Positions 8,764 through 17,519 of a stretch of 64,000 nucleotides of DNA are shown piece after piece. The notes beneath the pieces were generated by a model. The model saw only the letters and a list, made by a program, of their open reading frames with translations, had not been told where the DNA came from and did not search any database. Origin of the DNA: Clostridium sp. AM58-1XD (GTDB lineage: Bacteria; Bacillota; Clostridia; Lachnospirales; Lachnospiraceae); the NCBI RefSeq assembly GCF_003464085.1, contig NZ_QSDR01000005.1:112601-176600 (forward strand), given 5' to 3'. Numbering within the stretch: position 1 is the stretch's first letter; the number at the start of each line of letters is the position of its first letter. A program made the translations under genes and the position numbers.

Positions 8764-10763
8764 ATGAAAGACATGAAACGGAAATTTTTCGAAGCGGTGG
8801 ATGCAGACGCTTCTTATCGCTTTGCAAAAAAAATGGAAACCTACAGGACGAATCCTGTTCTTGGCTTTCGAACAGCAGGTTCAGAGGCGGAACGGATGAC
8901 GGGGGAGATGATCCGTGAAGAGATGGAACGGATCGGGCTTGCCGACATCCATAAGGATGAAATACATCTGGATTCCTGGGAATTTAAAAAGGCCGTAATG
9001 CGATATGAAGACCATACGGGAAGGGTGTTTGAATTTCAGCTGGGAGCCTATCAGACGGATTTCCATACGGAAGGCTTTCAGGAGTTCCCCGTAGTTTACC
9101 TGGGAAAGGGAACGGCAGAGGAGTACAAAGGCCGTGATGTGAAAGGGAAAATTGTACTTGTGGATATCAACCAGAGAGAGGAATGGTGGATTAACTTTCC
9201 CGTTTACCAGGCGCATTTAAAAGGAGCGGCGGCTCTTGTGGCGGTACAGGAAAACGGGTACGGAGAAATTGATGATACCTCCCTGAATGCCCAGGATATT
9301 GCCGGGCCGGCAGACGCTCCGGCATTCTCCATGTCCAGAGCGGATGCCAATGTTCTGAAGACCGCCCTGAAAGAGGAAGAGGAGATCGTGGTATTGTTTG
9401 ATGCGGAATCATCTGTCAGAAAGGATCAGCTTTCCTATAACGTCTGGGGTATTATCCCAGGGGAGGAAGAAGACAATAAAATACTTTTGACAGCCCACTA
9501 TGATTCTTACTACAGCGGATTCCAGGATGACAACTGTGCAGTTGCCATGATGCTGGGAATCGCCGAGGCCTTTCTGAAAATCGGATACAGACCGGAAAAA
9601 ACGCTCATATTCTGCGCTATGGCCGCGGAAGAATGGGGGATTGTGGATTCCAAGTACGACTGGTCCACCGGCGCCTGGCAGCAGATGTTTAAAATCAGCC
9701 TCAGTGGCAGGGGGAAGTCATGGCAAATCTGAATTTTGAACTTCCGGCCCATGTACATGGAAAGAAGGGGGCTGTCAGAGGAACATATGAATATTACGGA
9801 TTTCTGAAGGCATTTCTGGAGAATCTGCCGGATGAACTGGACGTCAAAAGGATATATCCGGAAGGCATCGAAGTGAGGGAACCGGTAGAAACATGGTCGG
9901 ATGATTTCTCCATTGCAATTTCCGGAGTTCCGTCTATGGTGAACGAATTCAGTGCAGGGAGTTTTATGGAAACCCACTATCATTCCCAGTTTGACAACGA
10001 CAGCTATTATGATAAAGACGTATATCTCTTTAACCACAAACTGTTCGGCCTCCTTGTCATGGCCTTTGACGAGCTCTCCGTTGCACCTGTAAATCTGAAA
10101 CGCTTGTTCCAGGCGGTCAGAAGGAGTGTGAAGCCGGTGACTGGCAAGGAAGATCAGGAAGGTCTGCGGCGTCTGATGGACCGGCTGGATGAGGCGGAGA
10201 TAATGGGAGACCGACTGTACCGCCGCGTAACTGCAGTTAACAGAAGGGAAGAGCAGATCAGCAGAGGCGAACGGATGAATCTTCAGCGCCGTCTGCTGCG
10301 CCTCTTCCGAAAAGGACAGGATTCCTTTGTGAGGCTGGATTGGAAAGATTCTGTTCTGTTTCCGCAGGAGGCCGTGCAGAACAATCTGCGATACCTGCAA
10401 AAAGCAGAGGAATGTCTGAAACAGATGGACGGAGAAGGAGCATTGAAAGCTATTTATCAGATCGATAATAATTCCTATGCGTTCCAGTTTGACGAAGAAG
10501 TATTTCTGCACTTTACGGAATACGTCCTGACTCAGGAAAAAGACAGGCTGCAGTGGGGAGCCGGAAGAATTGTCCATCACGAGAATCTGTTCGGCGTGGT
10601 TGCCGGACTCAGAAACAAGGTGAAACACGGGCAGACCGATTTTACAGAAGAAAGAAACATTCTGAAAGCGGTAGAAGAAAAACAGCAAATATGTTATGAT
10701 GATGACATCCGATATATGGTACAGGCAGTAGACGTCATGATTGACGAAATGAAAAAGGCTTAA
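8764..10763 (+). CDS. M28 family zinc peptidase, frameshifted
   Basis: Aminopeptidase-like metalloenzyme with an inserted PA-type domain (about residues 95-215). Zinc ligands appear as HYDSYYSGFQDDN, AAEEWG, and in the second frame THYHSQFDND. The first frame runs 8764-9732 and the second covers the rest to 10763. Adding one C to the CC at 9699-9700 gives a joint read as KISPQWQGEVMANLNFELP and a protein of about 666 residues. There is no signal peptide, so it is predicted cytosolic. The C-terminal 250 residues are helical and not recognised. The GNAT gene follows 13 bases later. Confidence 0.85.
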
Positions 10764-10776
10764 AAGAGGTGTAATA

Positions 10777-11409
10777 ATGGAAAGCCAGAAGTTGTACCGG
10801 GTGCAGAAAGAGGACCTGCCGAAGCTCAGGGAGCTTTTGACGCAGTGCTTTGCCGAAGATCCCCTGTATCTGAGCCTGATTCCTGATGAAGAGACAAGGA
10901 AACGGCTGCTCCCGGAATTATTCGAATGCGATTTGACGGAATTTTTCGAAATCTGCAAGATTTACGCGGACAGTCCAAAACTGAACGGTATCTTGGTCGT
11001 ATCGGACGGCTCAGAGGAATATAATCCGGTTCAGTATTTTCTCACTGAGGCAAAAGCTTCCCTGAAGACGGATGAATATCTGATTAAAGAAGACAGAAGC
11101 TTTAAGACGTTTTGGAATTTTGTAATCGGACGTGATTATCTAAATTCCAGCTGGACGGACCAGCTTCATAGGGAGGAACGGCTTCATATCATTTATCTGG
11201 CTGTCAGGCCGTCCATGCAGCATCATGGAATATCTGCGTATTTGATGAATGAAGCGATCGCATATGCGGAGAATAAGAAAATGATGATTTCCCTGGAAAC
11301 CCATAATGAAAAAAATGTAACGCTTTACCAGCATTTTGGATTTAAAATATTCGGAATTGTGGAGAAACACTTCCGGCTGAAACAGTATTGTATGGTAAGA
11401 GAGCTATAG
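10777..11409 (+). CDS. GNAT family N-acetyltransferase
   Basis: The 210-residue product has a GNAT fold in its C-terminal half: IIYLAVRPSMQHHGISAYLMNEA contains the acetyl-CoA-binding region (normally Q/RxxGxG/A, here QHHGIS), followed by SLETHNEKNVTLYQHFGFKIFG, the typical end of the family. The substrate is unknown. AGAGGTG lies upstream of ATG 10777, 13 bases after the peptidase, suggesting co-transcription. Eda follows after 21 bases. Confidence 0.85.
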   Translation: MESQKLYRVQKEDLPKLRELLTQCFAEDPLYLSLIPDEETRKRLLPELFECDLTEFFEICKIYADSPKLNGILVVSDGSEEYNPVQYFLTEAKASLKTDEYLIKEDRSFKTFWNFVIGRDYLNSSWTDQLHREERLHIIYLAVRPSMQHHGISAYLMNEAIAYAENKKMMISLETHNEKNVTLYQHFGFKIFGIVEKHFRLKQYCMVREL

Positions 11410-11430
11410 AGAGGCGAAAGGAGAAGGCGA

Positions 11431-12078
11431 ATGAAAAAAGAACAGGTTATTGCGAAGATGAAAGAAGAGGGGCTTGTAGCCGTTGTGCGTGCGGAGAGCA
11501 AGGAGAAAGGCGAACGGGTGATCGACGCCATTGTGGAAGGCGGCATCCATTTTATAGAAATCACCATGACTGTCCCTAAAGCGATGGAGATTATTGAAGC
11601 GATGGTTGACAAATACAGCAGCAGGCCGGAAATTGTCATCGGCGCCGGTACGGTTCTGGATGGGGAGACGGCCAGAATGGCGATTCTGGCAGGAGCGTCC
11701 TATATCGTCGGACCGGGATTTAATCTGGATATGGTTAAGACATGCAACCGCTATCGTATTCCTGTCATACCTGGCGTAATGACGCCTACAGAGGCAGTCA
11801 CTGCCATGGAAGCCGGCTGTGATATCCTGAAAATATTCCCGGGCAACGTGCTGGGGCCTGGCGCGATCAGCTCATTCCGCGGACCCCTTCCCCAGGGAGA
11901 GTTCATGCCTACGGGAGGCGTGGACGTGGATAACGTAGAGAAATGGATGAAGGCAGGCGCCTGTGCAGTCGGTACGGGCAGCAGCCTGACGAAAGGCGCC
12001 AAAACCGGCGACTACGCGGCAGTTACCGCGAAGGCCAGGGAATTCGTAGAGGTCGTTAAAAAAGCGAGAGGCCAGTAA
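11431..12078 (+). CDS. eda: bifunctional KHG/KDPG aldolase
   Basis: Cleaves 2-keto-3-deoxy-6-phosphogluconate to pyruvate and glyceraldehyde 3-phosphate. 215 residues, the usual length. Visible motifs are VVRAES at the N-terminus, FIEITMTVP with the catalytic Glu near residue 45, GAGTV, the Schiff-base lysine in CDILKIFPGN near 135, and MPTGGV. The next gene, kdgK, makes its substrate, so together they finish degradation of hexuronates or similar sugars. AAAGGAG precedes ATG 11431. Confidence 0.96.
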   Translation: MKKEQVIAKMKEEGLVAVVRAESKEKGERVIDAIVEGGIHFIEITMTVPKAMEIIEAMVDKYSSRPEIVIGAGTVLDGETARMAILAGASYIVGPGFNLDMVKTCNRYRIPVIPGVMTPTEAVTAMEAGCDILKIFPGNVLGPGAISSFRGPLPQGEFMPTGGVDVDNVEKWMKAGACAVGTGSSLTKGAKTGDYAAVTAKAREFVEVVKKARGQ

Positions 12079-12111
12079 TTCCGGCGCATTCGAAAGGAAA
12101 ACAACACATGC

Positions 12112-12147
12112 TCAGGGGGTGCAGCCAAAAGCAGCTGCAGCCCCTGA
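12112..12147 (+). terminator. hairpin after eda, possible terminator
   Basis: A GC-rich arm starting CAGGGG pairs with one ending CCCCTG, 12-13 pairs with one mismatch. No T-run follows, so termination is uncertain. It stands directly before the duplicated element. Confidence 0.4.
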
Positions 12148-12304
12148 TTGTTACGAGCACTTAACGGTCGTCTTATGACCGTTTACGTGCGATACATGCA
12201 AAGCACTTAGCGAGGTATTGTCGAGCTTAGTGGTTTGTATTGTTACGAGACTTAACGGCCGTCTTATGGCCGTTTACGTGCGATACATGCAAAGCACTTA
12301 GCGA
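12147..12304 (+). ncRNA. tandem duplicated structured element with a compensatory base change
   Basis: Copy A 12147-12213 and copy B 12239-12304 are nearly identical over about 66 bases. Each contains hairpin 1 (AACGGTC/GACCGTT in A, AACGGCC/GGCCGTT in B, both around the loop GTCTTAT) and hairpin 2 (GTGC/GCAC). The change T12168-A12178 in A to C12259-G12269 in B keeps the pair, direct evidence for selection on structure. The 25-base linker can also fold with the copy A tail (CACT.AGC/GCT.AGTG). It may be a dispersed structured repeat or a regulatory RNA in the kdgK leader; the function is unknown. Confidence 0.6.
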
Positions 12305-12358
12305 ATAATCCATGCCGTCCGGGCAGAAATTGAGAAGAAGTTGAGAGGAGTATAGGAC

Positions 12359-13390
12359 ATGGCGAAAATCGTAACTATGGGAGAAATCATGATGAGGCTT
12401 TCAACACCGAATCATGAGAGGTTCATACAGGCGGATGAATTTGAGGTGAATTACGGCGGTGGAGAGGCGAATGTGGCGGTATCCCTGGCAAATTACGGCC
12501 ACGAGACGGATTATGTAACAGCTGTTCCCGGCAATCCTATTGGAGAATGCGCCGTGGCCGCTCTCAGAAAATATCATGTAGGGACAAGCCATATTGCCAG
12601 ATGGGGCGAACGGCTGGGGATTTATTTTCTGGAAAGCGGAACGGCTATGAGGCCGTCCAACGTCATCTATGACAGGGCCGGTTCCTCCATTTCAGAGGCT
12701 CCTGCGGAGCTTTTTGATTTTGATCAGATTTTTGAGGGAGCGGACTGGTTTCACTTTACAGGAATTACGCCGGCCCTTGGGGAAAGAGCGGCTGAACTGA
12801 CAAAAAAGGCACTTCAGGCGGCAAAAGCCCATCAGGTTACGGTTTCCGTAGATCTAAACTACAGAAAAAAACTGTGGTCTCCAAAAGAGGCGCAGAACGT
12901 TATGACAGACCTCATGCAGTATGTGGATGTCTGTATTGGAAACGAGGAAGATGCAGAAAAGGTTCTTGGATTTACACCGGAGGGAAGCGATGCTGCTGCG
13001 GCCCGCCTGGAACTTGACGGTTACCATACTATGTTTGAAAGAATGAAAGAGCGGTTTGGCTTCCGATACGTAGTGAGTTCTTTGAGGGAAAGCTACTCGG
13101 CGTCCCACAACGGTTGGTCCGCCTGTATATTGGACGGAAAGACTGGGGATTTTTATTACTCGACGAAATATACGATACATCCGATTGTAGACCGCGTCGG
13201 AGGCGGAGACGCCTTTGCGGCAGGGATTATCAGCGGACTGGCGGAAGGGATGGATATCCGGGGGACGCTGGAGTTCGCGGTAGCTGCTTCGGCATTAAAG
13301 CATACGATACATGGAGACTTTAATCTGGTAAGCAGGGAAGAGGTAGAAAAATTGGCGGGTGGAGACGGTTCCGGACGGGTGGACCGTTAG
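12359..13390 (+). CDS. kdgK: 2-keto-3-deoxygluconate kinase, PfkB family
   Basis: Phosphorylates KDG to KDPG, which Eda cleaves. 343 residues. PfkB signatures are GGGEANVAVSLANYG near residue 37 and DRVGGGDAFAAGIISGL near 280 with the catalytic Asp in GGGDAF. The RPSNVIYDRAGSS stretch is typical of KdgK. Start ATG 12359 follows GAGAGGAG. It is separated from eda by 280 bases containing the duplicated structured element. The sugar-kinase identity is well supported by eda; sugar uptake genes are not in this window. Confidence 0.92.
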   Translation: MAKIVTMGEIMMRLSTPNHERFIQADEFEVNYGGGEANVAVSLANYGHETDYVTAVPGNPIGECAVAALRKYHVGTSHIARWGERLGIYFLESGTAMRPSNVIYDRAGSSISEAPAELFDFDQIFEGADWFHFTGITPALGERAAELTKKALQAAKAHQVTVSVDLNYRKKLWSPKEAQNVMTDLMQYVDVCIGNEEDAEKVLGFTPEGSDAAAARLELDGYHTMFERMKERFGFRYVVSSLRESYSASHNGWSACILDGKTGDFYYSTKYTIHPIVDRVGGGDAFAAGIISGLAEGMDIRGTLEFAVAASALKHTIHGDFNLVSREEVEKLAGGDGSGRVDR

Positions 13391-13458
13391 CAGTGAAAGC
13401 AGGAAGCCGGAAGATACGGCAGATGTAAGGAACACGGAAGACAAGGAAGGTAAGTAAG

Positions 13459-14177
13459 ATGAACAGGAATGAGTTTATACAGGGCATGCGCCACGGAATC
13501 CCCATTTGTCTGGGGTATTTTTCTGTGTCGGCGGCTTTCGGAATGATGGCAGTATTATCAGGGATTCCCCTTTGGGTCGTTGTCATGATTTCACTGACGA
13601 ATTTAACGAGCGCAGGACAGTTCGCCGGTGTGAATCTGATGCTGGCCGGGGGAACTTATCTGGAGCTGATAGTCAGCATGATTGTAATCAATATCAGATA
13701 TTTTCTCATGTCATTGTCGCTGTCGCAGAAGGTAAATGAAAAAATGACATATCCCAAGAGGCTTGGAATCTCCTTCGGCATTACAGATGAGATATTTGCC
13801 GTTGCCATTCAGCACCCTGGTATGGTCACTGCTTCCTATATGGCCGGTCTGATCCTGCTTCCCGTCATTGGATGGACGGGCGGCACCTCGTGGGAGGCGC
13901 CGTTACAAGCATACTTCCGGAAAGTGTGTCCTCAGCCCTTGGAATTGCCCTGTACGGCATGTTTATCGCGATTATTATACCGGCGGCCAGATATCAAAAG
14001 GCGGTACTGTTCACCGTGATGATTTCAGTGGCAATGAGCGTGTGCTTTACATATCTTCCCCTGTTATCAGCTCTTTCCGGAGGCTGGGGAATTATCGTAA
14101 TTACGGTAGCCGCCAGTGCGGTGGCCGCCCTGCTGTTTCCTTTGAAAACGCAGGAGCATCAGGAGGAAGAAGAATGA
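13459..14177 (+). CDS. azlC: AzlC family branched-chain amino acid exporter subunit, frameshifted
   Basis: Large membrane subunit of the AzlCD exporter. N-terminal RHGIPICLGYFSVSAAFGMMA and several hydrophobic segments fit the family. Frame 1 (from 13459) loses homology after GWTGGT; frame 3 continues LVGGAVTSILPESVSSALGIALYGMFIAI to 14177. Adding one C to the CC at 13886-13887 fuses them to about 239 residues, the normal AzlC length. AzlD starts in the stop codon (ATGA). Confidence 0.88.
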
Positions 14178-14485
14178 GTCTGACTTATATTTTAATCTGT
14201 GTTGCAATTATGGCCGGGACCACGTACCTGATCCGGGTCCTTCCAATGGTGATATTTAAGAAAAAAATAAAAAATATATTTATACAGTCCTTTTTGTTTT
14301 ATGTACCGTATGCTGTGCTGTCAGCCATGACATTTCCGGCTATTTTTTCAGCAACCGGGTCCAAAATTTCCGCAGCAGCAGGCTGCGCCGTTGCGGTTGT
14401 GCTGGCTTATTTCAACAGAGGTCTGCTGACGGTCGCTGTAGGTGCGTCTCTGGCGGCCTGGATTGTACAGGCGGTCGGTTTATGA
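14174..14485 (+). CDS. azlD: AzlD family branched-chain amino acid transport protein
   Basis: Small (103 residues) four-helix membrane partner of AzlC. It contains TYLIRVLPM near the N-terminus and FLFYVPYAVLSAMTFPAI, both typical of AzlD. It overlaps azlC by 4 bases with AGGAGGAAG ahead of ATG 14174, so the pair is coupled. Confidence 0.92.
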   Translation: MSLTYILICVAIMAGTTYLIRVLPMVIFKKKIKNIFIQSFLFYVPYAVLSAMTFPAIFSATGSKISAAAGCAVAVVLAYFNRGLLTVAVGASLAAWIVQAVGL

Positions 14486-14546
14486 TAAAGCAGGCAGCAA
14501 ATGGAAAACAGAAATAGATGATAAAATTGAAACAGGAGGTGAAATA

Positions 14547-14585
14547 ATGAAGCTCTGCATTGAAACAGCTCCATGCAAAGTCTGA
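14547..14585 (+). CDS. 12-residue leader peptide upstream of MFS exporter
   Basis: ATG 14547 follows a strong ACAGGAGGTG site and encodes MKLCIETAPCKV, then TGA. It lies in the 216-base leader of the MFS gene. The last codons form one arm of a stem: CTCCATGCA (14569-14577) pairs with TGCATGGAG (14600-14608). The overlapping ATGCAAAG (14573-14580) can instead pair with CTTTGCAT (14647-14654). A translated short frame within mutually exclusive stems is the layout of ribosome-stalling attenuators ahead of resistance genes. No homologue is recognised, so function is inferred from layout only. Confidence 0.5.
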   Translation: MKLCIETAPCKV

Positions 14586-14694
14586 TTCCGGGACGAGGCT
14601 GCATGGAGACATGACGGGATGTTCCCGCCGTCAATCGTCCGGCCGGCTTTGCATTTTCAGTAAAATCCGAACTATGGAAATGAATGAAAAGGAG
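14569..14694 (+). promoter_or_regulatory. candidate translational attenuator of MFS gene
   Basis: Alternative stems are 14569-14577/14600-14608 (9 pairs) and 14573-14580/14647-14654 (8 pairs). A third hairpin is around GACGGG...CCGTC near 14612-14632. GCTCC at 14568-14572 could also mask GGAGC of the MFS ribosome site (14690-14694). Ribosome stalling on the leader peptide would change which stem forms. Confidence 0.45.
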
Positions 14695-14701
14695 CAAAGT
14701 C

Positions 14702-16006
14702 ATGATCGAATTATTAAATAAAACAGAAAAAATGTTTGGCGGGCTGGGCAGCTTCTTGCTGCTGTGGATTACACAGTCATTTTCGGCTTTTGGAAGCGCT
14801 ATGACCAGCTTTGCCTTTGTGATATGGTCTTATGAAAAACAGGGTTCTGCCCTTACGACAGCCCTTCTTTCCATCTGTTCCTATGCGCCCTATGTGATAC
14901 TGAGTATCTTTGCAGGCGCTTTGAGCGACAGATGGAACAAGAAAATTACCATGCTGATTTGTGACAGCTTTGCAGCTGTTACGACGGTGTTTGTATTTGT
15001 GCTCCTTCGGATGGGCGTGCTGGAAATCTGGCATCTCTATATTCTGAATGGACTGAACGGCCTTATGAATACGGTGCAGCAGCCTTCTTCCGATGTGGCG
15101 GTCAGCCTTTTAGTTCCTAAGAAATATTATCACAGAATCAGCGGAATGCGGGCGTTTTCAAATTCCCTGGTCACCGTACTGACGCCTATTTGCGCCGCGG
15201 CCATCCTGTCGTTTGCGGGAATCGAAGCCGTTATTTTCTTTGATTTGTTTACATTTTCTGCGGCCTTCCTTTCTCTGGCATTTCTGATCCGTATTCCATC
15301 AGGCGGGGGAGAGGAGAGGGAGCCGGTTATGAAGGCAGTCCGGTCTGGTTTGGAATACTTGAGAAATAACAGGGGGATACTGGACCTGATTCTGTTTCTT
15401 GCAGCAGTCAATTTCATCGCGTCGATGTATGAGGCGGCGCTTCCGGCCATGCTGCTGTCACGGGAAGAAGGAGGCCGGACGGCTCTGGGGCTGGTGAACA
15501 TGTGCGCAGGCCTGGCAAATGTGGCAGGAAGCATCCTGGTATCGTTCAGCCAACCGCCGAAAAGCCGGATAAAGGTGATCTGCAACGGTCTGCTGTTTTC
15601 TATGGGTACAGAGAATTTTTTCCTGGCATTTGGAAAAAGTATTCCCGTATGGTGTTCCGGAGCGTTTTTAGGATGGCTGTTTATACCATTTATGAATGCC
15701 AGCATGGATGTGGTATTTCGGGAAACCATCCCCGTGTCCATGCAGGGACGCGTTTATTCCGCAAGAAATACGCTGCAGTTTTTTACGATTCCTCTGGGAT
15801 ATTTTATGGGAGGTTTTCTGACGGACTGTCTGTTTGAACCGATGATGAGGCGGATGGAACCTGGAAGTTTCATGGTCCGCATATTTGGGGAGGGAAAAGG
15901 TTCCGGAGCTGCGGTACTGTTTTTCTTCCTGGCCTGTACAGGCGTACTGGTCTGCCTGATTTTCCGAAGAGACAGGCATATTTGGAATCTGGAAAAGAAG
16001 AGATAA
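14702..16006 (+). CDS. MFS efflux transporter (macrolide-efflux MefA-like / MFS_3 family)
   Basis: Predicted drug/proton antiporter with twelve hydrophobic segments. 434 residues from ATG 14702, chosen because AAAGGAG at 14687-14693 is 8 bases upstream; an in-frame ATG at 14684 has no such site. The GALSDRWNKK loop after helix 2 is the MFS motif A, and MQGRVYSARNTLQFFTIPLGY is typical of the MefA/enterobactin-exporter group. It follows a leader-peptide attenuator, which suggests induction by a ribosome-targeting compound. The substrate is not determinable from sequence. Confidence 0.85.
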   Translation: MIELLNKTEKMFGGLGSFLLLWITQSFSAFGSAMTSFAFVIWSYEKQGSALTTALLSICSYAPYVILSIFAGALSDRWNKKITMLICDSFAAVTTVFVFVLLRMGVLEIWHLYILNGLNGLMNTVQQPSSDVAVSLLVPKKYYHRISGMRAFSNSLVTVLTPICAAAILSFAGIEAVIFFDLFTFSAAFLSLAFLIRIPSGGGEEREPVMKAVRSGLEYLRNNRGILDLILFLAAVNFIASMYEAALPAMLLSREEGGRTALGLVNMCAGLANVAGSILVSFSQPPKSRIKVICNGLLFSMGTENFFLAFGKSIPVWCSGAFLGWLFIPFMNASMDVVFRETIPVSMQGRVYSARNTLQFFTIPLGYFMGGFLTDCLFEPMMRRMEPGSFMVRIFGEGKGSGAAVLFFFLACTGVLVCLIFRRDRHIWNLEKKR

Positions 16007-16016
16007 AGGAGGTTAT

Positions 16017-16604
16017 ATGGAGCAGATTGGGAAAAAGAAGCTTTTGATTCGACTGTTTCTGTCCACACTGACGCTGAGCGCATTTACTTTTGGCGGCGGA
16101 TACGTAATTATTACGCTTATGAAGCGAAAGTTCGTGGATGATTATCACTGGATTGATGAGGCGGAAATGCTGGATTTAGTGGCAATCGCTCAGTCTGCTC
16201 CAGGTCCTATTGCCGTAAACGGAGCGATCGTAATCGGGTATAAGGTGGCCGGTGCAGCAGGACTTCTCGTTTCAGTTCTCGGTACGGTTCTGCCGCCGTT
16301 TTTTATCCTGTCCGCCATATCCGCCTGCTATGCCGCGTTCCGTTCCAATGAAATTGTCGGAATGGTACTGGCCGGAATGCAGGCCGGAGTCGGTGCGGTG
16401 ATTGCATCCGTCGTCTATGATATGGGGAAAGGCGTTATAAAGGAAAAAGACGTTTTTAACGATATAATCATGGCAGCGGCGTTCATTCTGACCTGTTTTC
16501 TGAACGTGAACGTGATCGTTATTATTTTATCCTGCGGGGTGATCGGCGCCCTCAGAACGAAGATTTCAGGAAGGCCGAAAAAGACGAAGGGAGGCGCCGC
16601 ATGA
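16017..16604 (+). CDS. chromate transporter family protein, N-terminal-type half
   Basis: A 195-residue membrane protein with one CHR domain: FTFGGGYVIITLMKRKFVDDYHWIDEAEMLDLVAIAQSAPGPIAVNGA holds the family's FGGG and APGP motifs. In many Firmicutes the two CHR halves are separate genes that probably act together. Its stop overlaps the next gene's start (ATGA). Family members export chromate, but the physiological substrate here is unknown. It begins 10 bases after the MFS gene. Confidence 0.9.
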   Translation: MEQIGKKKLLIRLFLSTLTLSAFTFGGGYVIITLMKRKFVDDYHWIDEAEMLDLVAIAQSAPGPIAVNGAIVIGYKVAGAAGLLVSVLGTVLPPFFILSAISACYAAFRSNEIVGMVLAGMQAGVGAVIASVVYDMGKGVIKEKDVFNDIIMAAAFILTCFLNVNVIVIILSCGVIGALRTKISGRPKKTKGGAA

Positions 16605-17164
16605 TCTATCTCCAGCTTTTTTTCAGTTTTCTCCAGATCGGGGCATTCAGCTTCGGAGGCGGTTATGCCGCCATGCCCCTGATACAGAATCAGGTTGTGG
16701 ATATCCACGGCTGGCTGAGTATGGGAGAATTTACGGATCTGGTTACGATTTCGCAGATGACTCCGGGGCCGATCGCTATTAATTCGGCTACCTTCGTCGG
16801 TCTGAAAATAGCAGGATTGAAGGGTGCGGCAGCGGCTACCTTCGGCTGTATTCTGCCGTCCTGCATTCTCGTCTCGGCTATTGCATGGCTTTATTTCAAA
16901 TACAGGAATTTAGGCCTGCTTCAGGGTATTTTAAAGTCCTTGCGTCCAGCAGTAGTCGCAATGATCGCAGGAGCGGGCATTACAATTATCGCAGCTACAT
17001 TTTTTGGAACGGCAGGAGCCGTATCCATGGATCATTTCCATCTGAGGGAAGCATGTATTTTTGCAGCAGCTTTCCTTCTCCTTCGTTGGAAAAATGCGAA
17101 TCCCATAACGGTTATGATCCTGTGCGGAGCCGCCGAAACGGCGCTCTGCCTGATTTTCCCGTGA
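16601..17164 (+). CDS. chromate transporter family protein, second half
   Basis: A 187-residue CHR-domain protein homologous to the preceding one: FSFGGGYAAMPLIQNQVVD and TISQMTPGPIAINSATFVG match its FGGG and PGP motifs. About five to six hydrophobic helices. The 4-base overlap with the first half suggests a heteromeric transporter. Confidence 0.9.
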   Translation: MIYLQLFFSFLQIGAFSFGGGYAAMPLIQNQVVDIHGWLSMGEFTDLVTISQMTPGPIAINSATFVGLKIAGLKGAAAATFGCILPSCILVSAIAWLYFKYRNLGLLQGILKSLRPAVVAMIAGAGITIIAATFFGTAGAVSMDHFHLREACIFAAAFLLLRWKNANPITVMILCGAAETALCLIFP

Positions 17165-17376
17165 CGGATTCAGGCGGAGTGCACGGGCCTTTCGATTATG
17201 AGCAGGAAAACCGCAGCGTAGAGGAAAAGATCGAAAAGGCAATGGCTTCGTTTGATTTTGCAGGTACAGGCTACACCTACGATACCTCCCCCGGCCGAAT
17301 CATTTACTTCTATCACGATGCAGAACGTTTCTGGAAATACATCAGACCAGTCGCTCCCGCAAAGATATTGAGGTGA
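17161..17376 (+). CDS. hypothetical 71-residue protein
   Basis: Frame from GTG 17161, overlapping the chromate-transporter stop, to TGA 17376. The product is hydrophilic with an acidic N-terminus and a plausible amino-acid mix (FDYEQ, AGTGYTYD, FYHDAERFW), but there is no ribosome site before the GTG and no family is recognised. It may be a gene remnant. A strong terminator follows 14 bases later. Confidence 0.25.
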   Translation: MTDSGGVHGPFDYEQENRSVEEKIEKAMASFDFAGTGYTYDTSPGRIIYFYHDAERFWKYIRPVAPAKILR

Positions 17377-17389
17377 GCGACCACCACAG

Positions 17390-17450
17390 AAAAAAATAAG
17401 GAATTCAGTAACTTGGCCACCGCCTGGAACTCAATTCCTTATTTTTTTTA
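17390..17450. terminator. strong intrinsic terminator (bidirectional)
   Basis: Arm AAAAAATAAGGAATT (from 17391) pairs with AATTCCTTATTTTTT (from 17433), with A and T runs on both sides. It closes the azlCD-MFS-chromate region before the sigma-factor operon. Confidence 0.85.
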
Positions 17451-17519
17451 ATTATTGAACCATTTTTCAGCTTCATGACTCTTATATACAGGTGCACCAA
17501 AAAAGAAAGGAGATTTGCG

